A DNA stretch of 64,000 nucleotides from JAHEDH01 sp963745865 (GCA_963745865.1 CAVUYZ010000004.1:310001-374000); one strand, 5' to 3'; numbered from the stretch's first letter, positions 51,989 through 62,362 are shown. The notes: generated by a model not told the origin, from the sequence alone. Numbers and translations are program-made.

Positions 51989-53204
51989 GTGAAGCACGTC
52001 GATCATCGCCATCATCGGAGCCGGTCCCGCCGGCGCGGCCACGGCGATTCGGGCCGCGCGTTCAGGCGTTGACGTCGTGATGTTCGACAAGGCGCCGTAT
52101 GGCCGTGACAAGGTGTGCGGCGACGGGTTGACGCCTCGAGCGGTCGGTGCGCTCAACGAACTCAAGATCGACATGTCAGACGCCCATCAGATCGCCGGCC
52201 TACGGATGATCGCCAACAAGACGGTTCGCGAGCTTGCGTGGCCGGCTACTAGTCGCTTTCCTGCCCATGGTGCCGTGTGGCCCCGCCGCCGACTCGACAA
52301 GGCACTCGCAGACGCGGCTGATGCTGCCGGAGCCGACATCGTGTGGGAGACCGAAGCCATCCCGCGGTTCGATGGCGATCGGGTCGTCGGGGTCGACGCA
52401 GGCGGAGAGCGGTGGAGTGCGAAGATGGTCGTGGCAGCGACAGGCGCTCCGGGTGCCGTCGCCCGCATGCTCGGAGCGATGAAAGTCGAAGGCGAACCGT
52501 ACGGAATCGCCATCCGATCCTATGTGGAGAGCCCGCGCCACGACTTCGAGACATCTGGAGGCGACGCTCACGATGCGCGACGCCAACGGGAGCTCGGTAC
52601 CCGGATTACGGCTGGCTGTTCCCTGTCGGCGACGGCACGGTCAATATCGGCGTCGGTGCCCTCTCGACGATGAAGGGATACAAGAGACTCAACCTCAACA
52701 CTCTTCTGGATCTCTACCACTCCCAGGTCGAGGAGTCCTGGCAGCTCGGACCGTATCTCGAGCGACCGCGGGCGTGGCGGCTCCCGATGAGCGCCAATCG
52801 GCGGTCGGGTCCGGGCTGGGTGGCGATCGGCGATGCCGCCGGGCTCGTCAACCCCATGAACGGCGAAGGGCATCGACTACGGCTTGGAGTCGGGAATGCT
52901 CGCTGCGGATCTGTTCGTGGACGACCCCGACTCGGCGCCCGAACGCTACGACGTGCTGGTCGGTGAGCAATTCGACAGCTTCCTCCGCACCGGGCGTCGC
53001 TTTTCGTTCCTCATCGGTCACCCGTGGATCCTCAATGCTGGGCTGCGTCTCGCGGTCGGTACCCAGGCCATCGCCAACATCACCCTGCAGGTGATGGGGA
53101 ACCTCGTCGACTCGAAGACCCCGGGGACTGCTGGAACCGTTCTCACCGCTGCCGACCGGACGCTCGCCGCACTCGATCCGATTCTTCGTCGAACCCGAGC
53201 CTGA
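51989..53204 (+). CDS. Geranylgeranyl-reductase-family FAD oxidoreductase (four frame breaks)
   Basis: About 404 residues when joined. The dinucleotide fold reads IAIIGAGPAGAATAIRAARS, followed by FDKAPYGRDKVCGDGLTP, a hallmark of this family (as in menaquinone or phospholipid saturases, for example Rv0561c MenJ of mycobacteria, from memory). Later parts are GYGWLFPVGDGTVNIGVG, WVAIGDAAGLVNPMNGEG and IDYGLESGMLAADLF. Extra bases lie near 52000, 52551, 52603 and 52871, each placing the next part in a new frame. A quinone or polyprenyl substrate is likely. Confidence 0.82.
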
Positions 53205-53242
53205 CGGCAGGGTTCGACCACCGCACATCGAAGTGCAGCGGG

Positions 53243-55263
53243 TCAGGCGATCTGGTCGAGCACGAAGGAGAGAATCAATGCCTCCTCGCGCCAGGAGTCG
53301 TAGCGCCCAGACGGGCCGCCGTGGCCCGCCCCCATGTCGGTCTTCAACAGGAGCGGTCCCCGGGAGCCGGCGACATCGCGGAGCTTCGCCACCCACTTGG
53401 CCGGTTCCCAGAACGCCACGCGAGGATCATTGATCCCGGCGGTCACGAGGAGCGCTGGGTAGTCGGTGGCGCGGACGTTGTCGTACGGGGAGTAGGAGCG
53501 CATCCACTCGTACTGCTCGGGGTCGTGGGGGTTCCCCCACTCCTCCCATTCGATCACTGTCAGGGGGATGGTCTCGTCGAGCATCGTGTTGATCACGTCG
53601 ACGAATGGAACCTGAGCTACGACGGCTGCAAAGAGATCGGGGCGCAGGTTCATGACCGCACCCATCAGGAGGCCACCGGCACTGCCACCGCGTGCCGCGA
53701 GCCTGGCCGGCTCGGTGATCCCCTCGGCGACGAGATGTTCCGCGCACGCGACGAAGTCGGTGAAGGTGTTCATCTTGTTCGCCATCTTTCCGTCCCGGTG
53801 CCACAGTTTGCCCATCTCTCCACCACCGCGGATGTGAGCAATGGCGAAGATCACCCCACGGTCGAGGAGCGACAATCGGGCAGTAGAGAAGTACGGATCC
53901 ATTGGTGCTTCGTACGACCCGTAGCCGTACAAGAGGAGTGGCTTGGGCGAGGTGGTGTCGAGGTCGACCCTCCGAACCAGACGAGATGGGGATGCGGGTT
54001 CCGTCGGCCGCCACTGCCCACTCCCGGCTGGACACATAACTCGCCGGGTCGTAGTCGCCGAGTACCGGGGTCTGCTTCACGAGGGTTCGTTCGTGCGAGA
54101 CGAGGTCGATGTCGACGATCCGGGTCGGGGTCACCATCGACTGATATGCCACCCGCAGCACGGACGTATCGAACTCGAGATTGCTCGACGGGCCCACCGT
54201 GTAGATCGCCTCATCGAATGTGATGGCTGCTCGCCCACCATCGCGATCGATCACGTCGATCGAGCGCAGCCCGCGATCCCGGCCGAAGACGACGAGATGA
54301 TCAGCGAGCGGGAGAACCCCGTTGACCTTGCGTCGCCCGTCGTGTGCAACGAGCTCGGTTTCCGCTCCGGTGGCTGTGTCCACCGAGACCAACCGGCCGT
54401 TCGGGGCGTCCTCATTGGTGACGATGAGCCATGAACCGTTGCGGTGTTCGACGTGGTACTCGACATCCTGCTGTCTGGGAAGCACCTCCGCGAAGGAACC
54501 GGTCGGGTCGTCTGCAGGAAGAGACCAGGCGCTCGACGTTTCCGACGAACTCGCCGAGACGATCAGTTGGGCATGGTCGTTGGTGGCTCCGATCGACAGG
54601 AACATCCGTTTGTCCGGTTCTTCGACAACCACGACGTCCTCGGACGGATCGTGGCCGATCTCGTGGCGCCAGACCGTGTCGGGGCGGTGGGTGGCGTCGA
54701 CAGTCGTGTAGAACACGTATCGCTCGTCGTTCGACCAGGCTGTCGAGTAGTAGGCGCCCTCGATGAGATCCGGGTAGATCGGTGCCCGACTCCAGATCCC
54801 GGATGCGCAGCGAGAATCGCTCGCTTCCGTCGTGGTCGACCGACCACAGAGCGAACCGTTGGCTCGGGCTGACGTTGAACGTGCCGAGTCGCGTGTAGTC
54901 GTGGCCCGCAGCGATCTCGTTGACGTCGAGGGTCACCTGGTGCTCGCCGTCTGGCCCGCCGTACATCCTGACGAGCGTGGGGTACTGGCTGCCCTCGTGT
55001 GTCTCGGATGCGTACCACCAGTCGCCGCGCCGTGCGGGAGCACTGATGTCGTCCTCGAGGACACGGGATCGGATCTCTTCGAAGATCTCTGAGCGAATCG
55101 AGGCCAGGTGATCGAGGCTTGCCTCGGTGAATCGGTTCTCGGCTTCCAGGTACGCGATCGTTTCCGGGTTCTCACGATCGCGAAGCCAGGCGTAGTTGTC
55201 GATGAACGACTCGCCGTGGAGTTCTCGAGCGACAGGACGTTTTGCAGCGGTCGGTGCATCCAT
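53243..55263 (-). CDS. S9 prolyl oligopeptidase / oligopeptidase B (two frame breaks)
   Basis: About 672 residues when joined: an N-terminal beta-propeller from FIDNYAWLRDRENPETIAYL, then the alpha/beta hydrolase. The nucleophile is in LAARGGSAGGLLMGA, the aspartate in VTAGINDPRVAFWEP and the histidine in TDMGAGHGGPSGRY. The LLLYGYGSYEAPMDPYFS block fits oligopeptidase B, which cuts short peptides after basic residues. One extra base near 54770-54771 and one at 53981 break the frame. No signal peptide; probably cytoplasmic. Confidence 0.85.
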
Positions 55264-55336
55264 AGAACGCGAGCGTAGGAGGCGCTCACCCGTGTCGTAT
55301 CCACCATCGACAGACATGGTCCCTACCATCGCCGCG

Positions 55337-56251
55337 ATGGACATCGGTGAATGGATCAGCGGCCAACTCGCAGACCCCGGGCGCATACTGCAGACGCTCT
55401 TCGTGGTCGCGGTGCTCGTGGTCATTCGCTGGCTGGTGCTGCGCGCCGTCCATGCCCGGCTCGAGGACTCAGCTTCCTACTTCAGAACGCGGAAGTGGCT
55501 GGCATATTCGACGTTTGGAATCGGGGCGTGGTTGTCCGTCGGGATCTGGACCGAGCGGGGGACGAGCCTCGGGACCTACCTCGGGATTCTCTCAGCCGGT
55601 ATTGCCATTGCTCTCGCCGACGTGCTCGAGAACATGGCTGGTTGGGCGTTCATCGTGCTCAGGCGGCCGTTCAAGGTCGGCGACCGGATCGAAATCGAGG
55701 GTCGAGGGGGCGACGTCGTCGACATCAGGGTGTTTCGGTTCACGATGCTCGAGATCGGCGGGTGGGTGGATGCCGACCAGTCGACTGGCCGGTTGGTGCA
55801 CGTGCCGAATGGAAAGGTCTTCTCCGAGCAGGTCATGAACTACACGGAGGGTTTTCCGTACATCTGGGACGAGATCGGCGTCATGGTCACCTTCGAGTCG
55901 GATTGGCGCAGAACCGAAGAGATCCTTGCGGCAGCCCTGTCGGACCATGCACCCAATACGACTGATGGGACGATCGCAAAGGCGATCCGCCAGGCGGCTC
56001 AGCAATACCTGATCCGGTACACGCACCTGTCGCCCAACACCTACGTCGACGTCAAGGACTCGGGAGTGATGATCCGCGGGAGGTATCTGGTGCCTGCCCG
56101 GCAGCGTCGCTACGTGACTGACAAGTTGTGGAGGGCGATTCTGGAGGCGTTCGATGCCGAGCCGACGGTGGATCTCGCCTACCCGACAACTCGAACCGTG
56201 TTCACCGACCGCCTCCGCTTCGATGCGATCCCACGGTCGGACGAGGGCTGA
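55337..56251 (+). CDS. MscS-family mechanosensitive channel
   Basis: A 304-residue channel protein with three membrane segments; the pore helix is TYLGILSAGIAIALADVLEN, with alternating small residues as in MscS TM3. The beta domain follows: MAGWAFIVLRRPFKVGDRI, then GDVVDIRVFRFTMLE and VPNGKVFSEQVMNYTEG. It opens on membrane tension to release solutes. The ATG at 55337 follows a short divergent gap from the oligopeptidase gene. Confidence 0.9.
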   Translation: MDIGEWISGQLADPGRILQTLFVVAVLVVIRWLVLRAVHARLEDSASYFRTRKWLAYSTFGIGAWLSVGIWTERGTSLGTYLGILSAGIAIALADVLENMAGWAFIVLRRPFKVGDRIEIEGRGGDVVDIRVFRFTMLEIGGWVDADQSTGRLVHVPNGKVFSEQVMNYTEGFPYIWDEIGVMVTFESDWRRTEEILAAALSDHAPNTTDGTIAKAIRQAAQQYLIRYTHLSPNTYVDVKDSGVMIRGRYLVPARQRRYVTDKLWRAILEAFDAEPTVDLAYPTTRTVFTDRLRFDAIPRSDEG

Positions 56252-56354
56252 CACCCGGATCCCACGTGAGGTCGGTGACTGGTTTCGCCAGCCCACCGTT
56301 GTGGCCGTGGATCCCCGGTCGCGGCAGCGCGATGCGATAGCGTGATGTCGCCCA

Positions 56355-57146
56355 ATGACCTCGCTGTTCTCCATCGTTCCGGCAGGATCCGACTCGATCG
56401 ATCTCCCAACGCTCGAAGAGGCCGCGTTCAGGGGCGATGTGCTGATCGACTGCCTGACCGACGAGGAGCTGTACTGGCTCAGACGCGGAACGACCTCGGT
56501 CGATCCGGCGATGGACGAGCCGTACCTGGCCACCCTCGATGAACAATCCCGGCAGGTGGCTACGGATTCAGGGCTTCGGTCGCTGATTGCCAAGGGCATG
56601 GTGGACATCGACCCAGACGACGCCGACTACCTCGAGTTCATCGGTGCGTACGCCGTCCTCGCCGATCTCCGCCGATCGGCTTCCAAGATGACTCGGCTGC
56701 GGCTGGACGTGCCGGGCGAGGAGTCCGTTCGGTACGCGTTCTCCTCGATCACCGATGGCCTGATTCTGACCGAGGAGGTGTCCGACGGAGGTTTCCACGA
56801 CTTCATCCTGCAGAGCCCTGCGTCCGCCTCGATCTCGCTTGCGTCGATCTTCGATCGCCACGGGACGGCTCTGCAGTCGTCCCGCTCTGCGATCAGGGCG
56901 GTTGCCCGGGAGGATCTCTCTCCGAGCCCGGACGAACTCGCCACGTCCGCGCTGCACACGGTGCTGGTTCGGCTGACCGTCGACGGAGTCGTCGACCGTA
57001 CGCTCACGATCCATGGAACGCAGCTCGGGGTGTTCGTCGCCTGGCACGCAGACGGCGATCGCCCTCACGCGAGGGTGCAGCTCGGGCGGTCCGACCTCGA
57101 ATCGCTCGCGTTTGACTTGATCATGGGGGAGTGGCCCTCACTCTGA
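56355..57146 (+). CDS. Conserved hypothetical protein
   Basis: A 263-residue protein that I do not recognise. It has no signal peptide or membrane helix. It is acidic, and its middle and C-terminal parts look like an alternating beta/alpha fold (ESVRYAFSSITDGLILTEEV, TVLVRLTVDGVVDRTLTI). The N-terminal PTLEEAAFRGDVLIDCLTD is helical. A distant likeness to ESX-associated EspG-type proteins is conceivable but not supported by a motif I can point to. It stands alone between the channel and the thioredoxin gene. Confidence 0.6.
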   Translation: MTSLFSIVPAGSDSIDLPTLEEAAFRGDVLIDCLTDEELYWLRRGTTSVDPAMDEPYLATLDEQSRQVATDSGLRSLIAKGMVDIDPDDADYLEFIGAYAVLADLRRSASKMTRLRLDVPGEESVRYAFSSITDGLILTEEVSDGGFHDFILQSPASASISLASIFDRHGTALQSSRSAIRAVAREDLSPSPDELATSALHTVLVRLTVDGVVDRTLTIHGTQLGVFVAWHADGDRPHARVQLGRSDLESLAFDLIMGEWPSL

Positions 57147-57263
57147 TGGGAGAGCGGGTGTGTCGGGTCAGCGACAGTCGGCGGATGAAACGAGCACCGG
57201 TCTGCGTTGGACGAGCTGACCGCAGCGTCGGAGCGACGGGCTGACACCGGTCAAGGAGACGGA

Positions 57264-57842
57264 ATGCACAGGGACACCAAACGGAACGAACTGAGATCGA
57301 TCCCTGACTGGCTGATCGGGCTGGTCATCGCGATCGTTGTGGTCGTCAGCGTGGCCGTCTACCTCCGTTCGATCGGTGCCGGCGACGACCCGGCGTTCGA
57401 AGTCGACACCACCGAATCACGTGCCGGCGACGAATCCGGTTCTGCTGGGATCTCGTTCGCGTTGTGGGATGGATCCGAGGCGGTCCTCGCTGACTTCGAC
57501 GGGCCGCTCGTCCTCAATTTCTGGGCTTCATGGTGTCCTGCGTGCGTGGCGGAACTCCCGGACTTCGAGGCCGTGAGCAACGAGGTGCTCGAGGGCGTGA
57601 CCTTCATCGGGATGAATGTCCTCCCGGACGATCGGGAGGCTGCCGATCGCATGATTTCGCAGTCTGGTGTTGACTATCAACTGGCTCGGGACGAGGGAGG
57701 CGAGCTGTACACGTCCTTCGGAGCGATCGCCATGCCGACGACCGTCTTCATCGCCGAGGACGGAACCGTGCTCGAGGTCCACTCGGGAGCGCTGTTCGAG
57801 CAGGATCTTCAGGACCTGCTCGGAGAACTCTTCGGGGTGTGA
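57264..57842 (+). CDS. TlpA/ResA-type membrane-anchored thioredoxin
   Basis: A 192-residue extracytoplasmic thiol-disulfide protein. One membrane anchor (WLIGLVIAIVVVVSVAVYL) is followed by the thioredoxin fold with the active site NFWASWCPACVAELPDF, and the cis-proline in AIAMPTTVFIAEDG. It may reduce cytochrome or copper-site cysteines. The RBS AAGGAGA is strong. A relic of a transporter follows it. Confidence 0.88.
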   Translation: MHRDTKRNELRSIPDWLIGLVIAIVVVVSVAVYLRSIGAGDDPAFEVDTTESRAGDESGSAGISFALWDGSEAVLADFDGPLVLNFWASWCPACVAELPDFEAVSNEVLEGVTFIGMNVLPDDREAADRMISQSGVDYQLARDEGGELYTSFGAIAMPTTVFIAEDGTVLEVHSGALFEQDLQDLLGELFGV

Positions 57843-57843
57843 G

Positions 57844-58000
57844 GTGAGTGGCCTCCGGCCCTCGGTCTTTCGAGAAGCCGCGGGATCGAGGGCCGCCCTG
57901 GTCGCCATCGCCATCAGCCAACCATCTCGGCCACATGTGGGAGCTCTACGCACTATGGACGTGGACGGCGGCCCGACAGTTGCCGCAAGAGCACGCTTGA
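57844..58000 (+). pseudogene. Relic of an MFS transporter
   Basis: If one extra base near 57920 is removed, this stretch reads RAALVAIAIANHLGHMWELY followed by ALWTWTAAR and a stop at 57998-58000. Histidine-methionine-tryptophan-glutamate-leucine-tyrosine followed by W-x-W is typical of one membrane helix in a group of MFS transporters. Only about 50 residues remain; no start or remaining helices are present. Confidence 0.45.
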
Positions 58001-58046
58001 GAACCCGCCATCGGCGATATCCTCGTCACGACCGACAGGAGAAGCC

Positions 58047-59231
58047 ATGAGAGAAGCCGTCATCGTCTCGACAGCACGAACCCCGATCGGCAAGGCCTAT
58101 CGGGGGCTCTTCAACGACACCGAGGCGCCGACGCTCGGCGCGCTCGCCATCGAGGCCGCAGTGACCCGGGCAGGCGTCGATCCCGCCGAGGTCGACGACG
58201 TGATCATGGGTTGCGCCATGCAGCAGGGAACGCAGTGGCCCAATATCGCCAGGCTCGCATCGCTGGCCGCAGGACTGCCCACCTCGGTGGCGGGAATGTC
58301 GATCGATCGCCAGTGCTCCTCGGGTCTGATGGCCGTCGCGACCGCAGCCAAACAGATCGTCATGGACGGAGCCCCGGTGGTGGTGGCGGGTGGCCTCGAG
58401 TCGATCAGCCTGGTGCAGAACGAACACATGAACGTGTTCCGTGGCGCAGATCCCAACCTTCTCGAACTCCATTCCGACGCGTACATGCCGATGATCGACA
58501 CGGCCGAGGTCGTGGCAGACCGGTATGGAGTCAGTCGAGAGTCGTGTGACGAGTACGCGCTGCAGTCGCAGATGCGAACGGCTGCTGCCCAAGAGAGTGG
58601 ACTGTTCGATGAGGAGATCATCGAGGTCACGGTCACCAAGGCCGTCGTGAACCGCGAGACCGGCGAGGTCGCCAAACTCGAGCAGACCCTGAAGCTCGAT
58701 GAGGGCAACCGGCCCGGGACGACGCTCGATGCGCTGTCATCTCTGGTCCCGGTCCGTGGGGAGGGCATGAACGTGACCGCAGGGAATGCGAGTCAGCTGT
58801 CGGACGGCGCTGCGGCTCTCGTGTTGATGGAGGCGGCAGATGCGGACCGTCGGGGCCTCGAGCCGCTCGGGTATTACCGAGGTATGGCCGTTGCCGGGGT
58901 GAAACCAGACGAGATGGGGGTCGGACCCGTGTATGCCGTGCCGAAGCTGCTGGAGCGCAACGGTCTGTCGATCGAGGACATCGATCTCTGGGAGTTGAAC
59001 GAGGCGTTCGCGGTCCAGACGCTGTACTGCCGCGACGAACTCGGAATCGACAACGAGATCTACAACGTCAACGGCGGCGCAATCTCGATCGGTCATCCCT
59101 ATGGGATGAGCGGCGCCAGGATGGTCGGCCATGCCTTGTTGGAGGGCAAGCGTCGTGGCGCGAAGTACGTCGTGGTGACGATGTGCATCGGAGGTGGCCA
59201 GGGCGCCGCCGGGCTGTTCGAGGTTGCGTGA
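58047..59231 (+). CDS. Acetyl-CoA acetyltransferase (thiolase)
   Basis: A 394-residue thiolase. The nucleophile C90 is in MSIDRQCSSGLMAVATA; the second half has GGAISIGHPYGMSGARM with the conserved histidine and VVTMCIGGGQGAAGLF with the proton-transfer cysteine. It either makes acetoacetyl-CoA or cleaves 3-ketoacyl-CoA; FadA-type beta-oxidation is likely. The RBS AGGAGA lies upstream. It converges on nirK with a 12-bp gap. Confidence 0.95.
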   Translation: MREAVIVSTARTPIGKAYRGLFNDTEAPTLGALAIEAAVTRAGVDPAEVDDVIMGCAMQQGTQWPNIARLASLAAGLPTSVAGMSIDRQCSSGLMAVATAAKQIVMDGAPVVVAGGLESISLVQNEHMNVFRGADPNLLELHSDAYMPMIDTAEVVADRYGVSRESCDEYALQSQMRTAAAQESGLFDEEIIEVTVTKAVVNRETGEVAKLEQTLKLDEGNRPGTTLDALSSLVPVRGEGMNVTAGNASQLSDGAAALVLMEAADADRRGLEPLGYYRGMAVAGVKPDEMGVGPVYAVPKLLERNGLSIEDIDLWELNEAFAVQTLYCRDELGIDNEIYNVNGGAISIGHPYGMSGARMVGHALLEGKRRGAKYVVVTMCIGGGQGAAGLFEVA

Positions 59232-59243
59232 ACCGGTTCGGCC

Positions 59244-60878
59244 TCAGGCCTCGACGATCACCTTGGCGCGCATCCACGGGTGTGGAGTACACGCATACTC
59301 GAACTCGCCCGGTGTGTCGAACGTCACGGCGAACGTCTCTCCCTGAGCGAGGAACCCGGAGTCGAACGAGCCATCGGCGGCAGTGACCGTATGCATCTGG
59401 TCGTCCTGGTTGAGCCAGGTCACCACCGTGCCGACGGGAACCCTCAAGACGTTGACCGAGAAGTCAGGGATCGACTCTTCATCGGCGAACTCGTCGTCGG
59501 CCGGCTGCTCCTGGAATTCCCAGGATCCCGGCAGGATGTCGACGACCTGCCCGGTCACGGCCGGCTCGTCGTCGGCAGGTACCTCGTCGCCAAATGCCTC
59601 GAACAGCTCGGTGTCTGGGTCGCCGATCACCGACACGATGCCGATGGCGCCCTTGTCGAATGCGCGGGTGAGGGCGTGATCGACGAGGATGATGTTGGAT
59701 GGGACCCTCCCCACCAGATCCACCACCACACCTCCGCCTGCAGGAACGAGCGTCGTCTGCGAGCCCCGGAGTGGCTCGTTGAGGAGCGCTCCCTCGGGCC
59801 AGACCGCATCCCAGTGTGACCCGATCGGATGGAAGTTCGAGTCGAGATTGAGTCCGGCGTTGATGAAGTAGATCCGAGCCCGGTCTCCGACGTCGATGCT
59901 GAGAGCGTTGTCACCCGTCAGCGCCCCCTTCGACCCGTTGAACACGACCATCGTCGGGCTCTCGTCGGTCATTGCTGACCGGTCGAGCTCTGCCACCGCG
60001 TCCTCGGCACCGGTGAGGTAGTACTCGGATTGCACCACGTAGAACTCGGCGTCCGCCGCAGGGAGCGGTGTGGCAGGATCGACGAGGATGCCTCCGTACA
60101 TGCCGTGTGCGAGGTGGGCGGGCACGTCCCCGGATGCACAGTGGTACATGAACATCCCTGGATACAGCATCCTGGCTTCGATGACCGCGGTCTCGCCCGG
60201 GGCGACGGTCGTGTCGGCGGCTCCTCCACCCTGGCCAGTCACGGCATGGAAGTCGACGTTGTGAGCCCGAAGATTGGTTGCTGGGTTGCTGATGATGAAG
60301 CGCAGGACATCACCGACGCGAGCTCGCACCATCGGTCCCGGCGTGCCGGAGAACGTCTGATCGTCTCCCGCAATGCGGAATCCCCAGGTCTCGAATTCGG
60401 TCGCTGCATCCGGATCGATCGTTTCAACCTGTTCGACGACTTCGAATTCGACCTCGACGATCGCCTGGAAGGTGCGTTGCGGCGCTGCGGGGACATTCGG
60501 TGCGTAGCTGACGGGGGTGCCATCGGCGAGGGGCAGTTGGGCTTTGGGCGTCAGCTCGGGGAGGATGTCGTCGAATGCGATCGGACCGCTCGAGGGGGCG
60601 ACAGTGGCGGAAGGAGCGTCATCGAGGGGAGGGGGCACGGAGGGGTTCGACGGTGTCTCGACCGAGGCGAGCTGCTGATCGACGAGGGCCGACACGGTCG
60701 CCTGGTCGACGCTGTCGTGATCCGCGAGCAGTATCAGTCCTGCTATTCCGATGACGGTGGCACCCACTGCAATCAACAGGGTCACCACGAGAACCGATCC
60801 CATCGTGAAGTGGGGGTGGTTGGGGACTCTGTCCGGCTGCTGCTGGTCCTGTTGTGGTCGGCGCGCGGTCGTCGTCAT
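59244..60878 (-). CDS. nirK: Copper nitrite reductase with a C-terminal cupredoxin domain
   Basis: A 544-residue protein that reduces nitrite to nitric oxide outside the membrane. One anchor helix (residues about 28-51), a Pro/Ala-rich linker, then two NirK cupredoxin domains and a third plastocyanin-like domain. Type 1 copper: H206, C247, H255, M260. Type 2 copper: H211, H246, H401. Catalytic D209 (HNVDFH) and H355 (FHPIGSHWD). The third domain has its own type 1 set H496, C530, H533, M536 and may deliver electrons. It follows an Rrf2 regulator by 4 bp. Confidence 0.92.
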   Translation of the reverse strand: MTTTARRPQQDQQQPDRVPNHPHFTMGSVLVVTLLIAVGATVIGIAGLILLADHDSVDQATVSALVDQQLASVETPSNPSVPPPLDDAPSATVAPSSGPIAFDDILPELTPKAQLPLADGTPVSYAPNVPAAPQRTFQAIVEVEFEVVEQVETIDPDAATEFETWGFRIAGDDQTFSGTPGPMVRARVGDVLRFIISNPATNLRAHNVDFHAVTGQGGGAADTTVAPGETAVIEARMLYPGMFMYHCASGDVPAHLAHGMYGGILVDPATPLPAADAEFYVVQSEYYLTGAEDAVAELDRSAMTDESPTMVVFNGSKGALTGDNALSIDVGDRARIYFINAGLNLDSNFHPIGSHWDAVWPEGALLNEPLRGSQTTLVPAGGGVVVDLVGRVPSNIILVDHALTRAFDKGAIGIVSVIGDPDTELFEAFGDEVPADDEPAVTGQVVDILPGSWEFQEQPADDEFADEESIPDFSVNVLRVPVGTVVTWLNQDDQMHTVTAADGSFDSGFLAQGETFAVTFDTPGEFEYACTPHPWMRAKVIVEA

Positions 60879-60882
60879 CGGG

Positions 60883-61284
60883 TTACCTCCGGGTGGCGTT
60901 GTCGAGCAGTGGTGTGTGGGCGAGAGTGTCGGTGAGCGATCCTCGTGCGGAGACCCATGCGTCGTGCATCGCGCACAGCTCCTGGCGCGGGCATTCGGCA
61001 TCCTGGAGCACGCATCGCCCGTCGTCGGTCGGACCCTCGACCGTCTCGATCACATCGAGGATGCTCAATCCCGTCGGGTCGACCCCAAAGCGATACCCGC
61101 CACCCGGGCCACGGCTCGACGTGAGGATCCCTGCTTGGACGAGCGGATTGAGGATCTGGGTGAGAAAGCCGCTGCTGGTTCCGAGTCGTTCGGCCAGTTC
61201 GCGGCTGGGGGCATCGTCGAGGTCGGCGAGATGGCGCAGGGCCTGAACGGCGAGGTCCGTGCGATCGAGGATGGTTAATTTCAT
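60883..61284 (-). CDS. Rrf2-family iron-sulfur regulator, probably NsrR-like
   Basis: A 133-residue winged-helix regulator. The N-terminal part is ILDRTDLAVQALRHLADLDD and the recognition region is LAERLGTSSGFLTQILNPL with SRGPGGGYRF as wing. Three cysteines C91, C98 and C104 have the spacing of cluster-binding IscR/NsrR proteins. Being in front of nirK, 4 bp away, points to a nitric-oxide-sensing NsrR-type repressor; IscR is less likely as no iscS/sufB is adjacent. TAGTTT six bases before the ATG may drive a leaderless transcript. Confidence 0.85.
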   Translation of the reverse strand: MKLTILDRTDLAVQALRHLADLDDAPSRELAERLGTSSGFLTQILNPLVQAGILTSSRGPGGGYRFGVDPTGLSILDVIETVEGPTDDGRCVLQDAECPRQELCAMHDAWVSARGSLTDTLAHTPLLDNATRR

Positions 61285-61378
61285 AGTGTCAAACTAGGAA
61301 AATGGTCATCTCTCGGAACAGAGTCGAAAGTCCCGGATTGGTAGCCTCGGCCGCACCGTTCGCCACAGGGATCAGATC

Positions 61379-62356
61379 ATGCAAGCGCTGTTGTGCACCG
61401 AACTCGGCCCGGCCTCTCGGCTCTCTGTCGAGGAGGTCGATGATCCGGTTCCGGGGCCCGGCGAGGTCGTCGTGGATGTCGCCGCGGCGGGCCTCAATTT
61501 CCCGGACACGCTCATCATCGAGGGCGCCTACCAGTTTCGACCCCCGTTGCCATTCTCGCCTGGAGGCGAAGCGGCAGGGGTCGTATCGGCGATCGGGGAC
61601 GGGGTCGACCGGATCTCGGTCGGCGATCGCGTCATCGCCATGTCCGTCTACGGCGCCTTCGCAGCCAAGTGGTGCGTCCCCGCATCATCGGTGATCCCTG
61701 TGCCCGAGGGATTGGACCTCGTCGCGGCTGCCGGGTTCGCATTGACCTACGGGACGGCCTATCACGCTCTCACAGATCGTGCCAGGCTGCAGTCAGGAGA
61801 AACGGTGTTGGTGCTCGGAGCGTCCGGCGGTGTCGGCAGCGCAACCATCGAACTCGCTCGGCACTTCGGAGCCACCGTGATCGCGGCCGCATCGACTGCC
61901 AGCAAACTCGAATTCTGCCAACAACTCGGCGCTGATCATCTCATCAACTATGTCGACGAGCCACTCAGGGAGCGCCTTCGGGATATCACCGGCGATCGCG
62001 GTGTGGATGTCGTATTCGACCCGGTGGGCGGGACATTCACGGAGGCAGCGTTCCGGTCGCTTGGATGGGACGGTCGGCACCTCGTCGTCGGTTTCGCCGG
62101 AGGTGACATCCCGTCACTTCCAGTCAATCTGGCGCTTCTCAAGGGGGCCGCGCTGGTCGGCGTGTTCTGGGGGAGATCACTCGAAGAGGAGCCGGAGCGA
62201 GCGCAGGCAAACTTCGTCGATCTCGCTCGTCTCAGCCAGGAGGGCGTGATCCGGCCTCGAATCTCGCAGCGTTTCCCGCTCGAACGGTACGAGGAGGCGT
62301 TCGCCGTGTTCGAGAACCGCACGGTGATGGGCAAGGCGGTATTCGAACTCGGTTGA
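61379..62356 (+). CDS. NADPH:quinone oxidoreductase, zinc-free MDR family
   Basis: A 325-residue medium-chain dehydrogenase/reductase without zinc ligands. The N-terminal domain has PGPGEVVVDVAAAGLNFPDT and PFSPGGEAAGVVSAIGDGV; the Rossmann fold starts ETVLVLGASGGVGSATIELA. The conserved YRSLGWDGRHLVVGFAGGDI-like strand is present as SLGWDGRHLVVGFAGGDIP. It reduces quinones or enoyl groups. Divergent from the Rrf2-nirK operon. Confidence 0.9.
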   Translation: MQALLCTELGPASRLSVEEVDDPVPGPGEVVVDVAAAGLNFPDTLIIEGAYQFRPPLPFSPGGEAAGVVSAIGDGVDRISVGDRVIAMSVYGAFAAKWCVPASSVIPVPEGLDLVAAAGFALTYGTAYHALTDRARLQSGETVLVLGASGGVGSATIELARHFGATVIAAASTASKLEFCQQLGADHLINYVDEPLRERLRDITGDRGVDVVFDPVGGTFTEAAFRSLGWDGRHLVVGFAGGDIPSLPVNLALLKGAALVGVFWGRSLEEEPERAQANFVDLARLSQEGVIRPRISQRFPLERYEEAFAVFENRTVMGKAVFELG

Positions 62357-62362
62357 CGAGAG

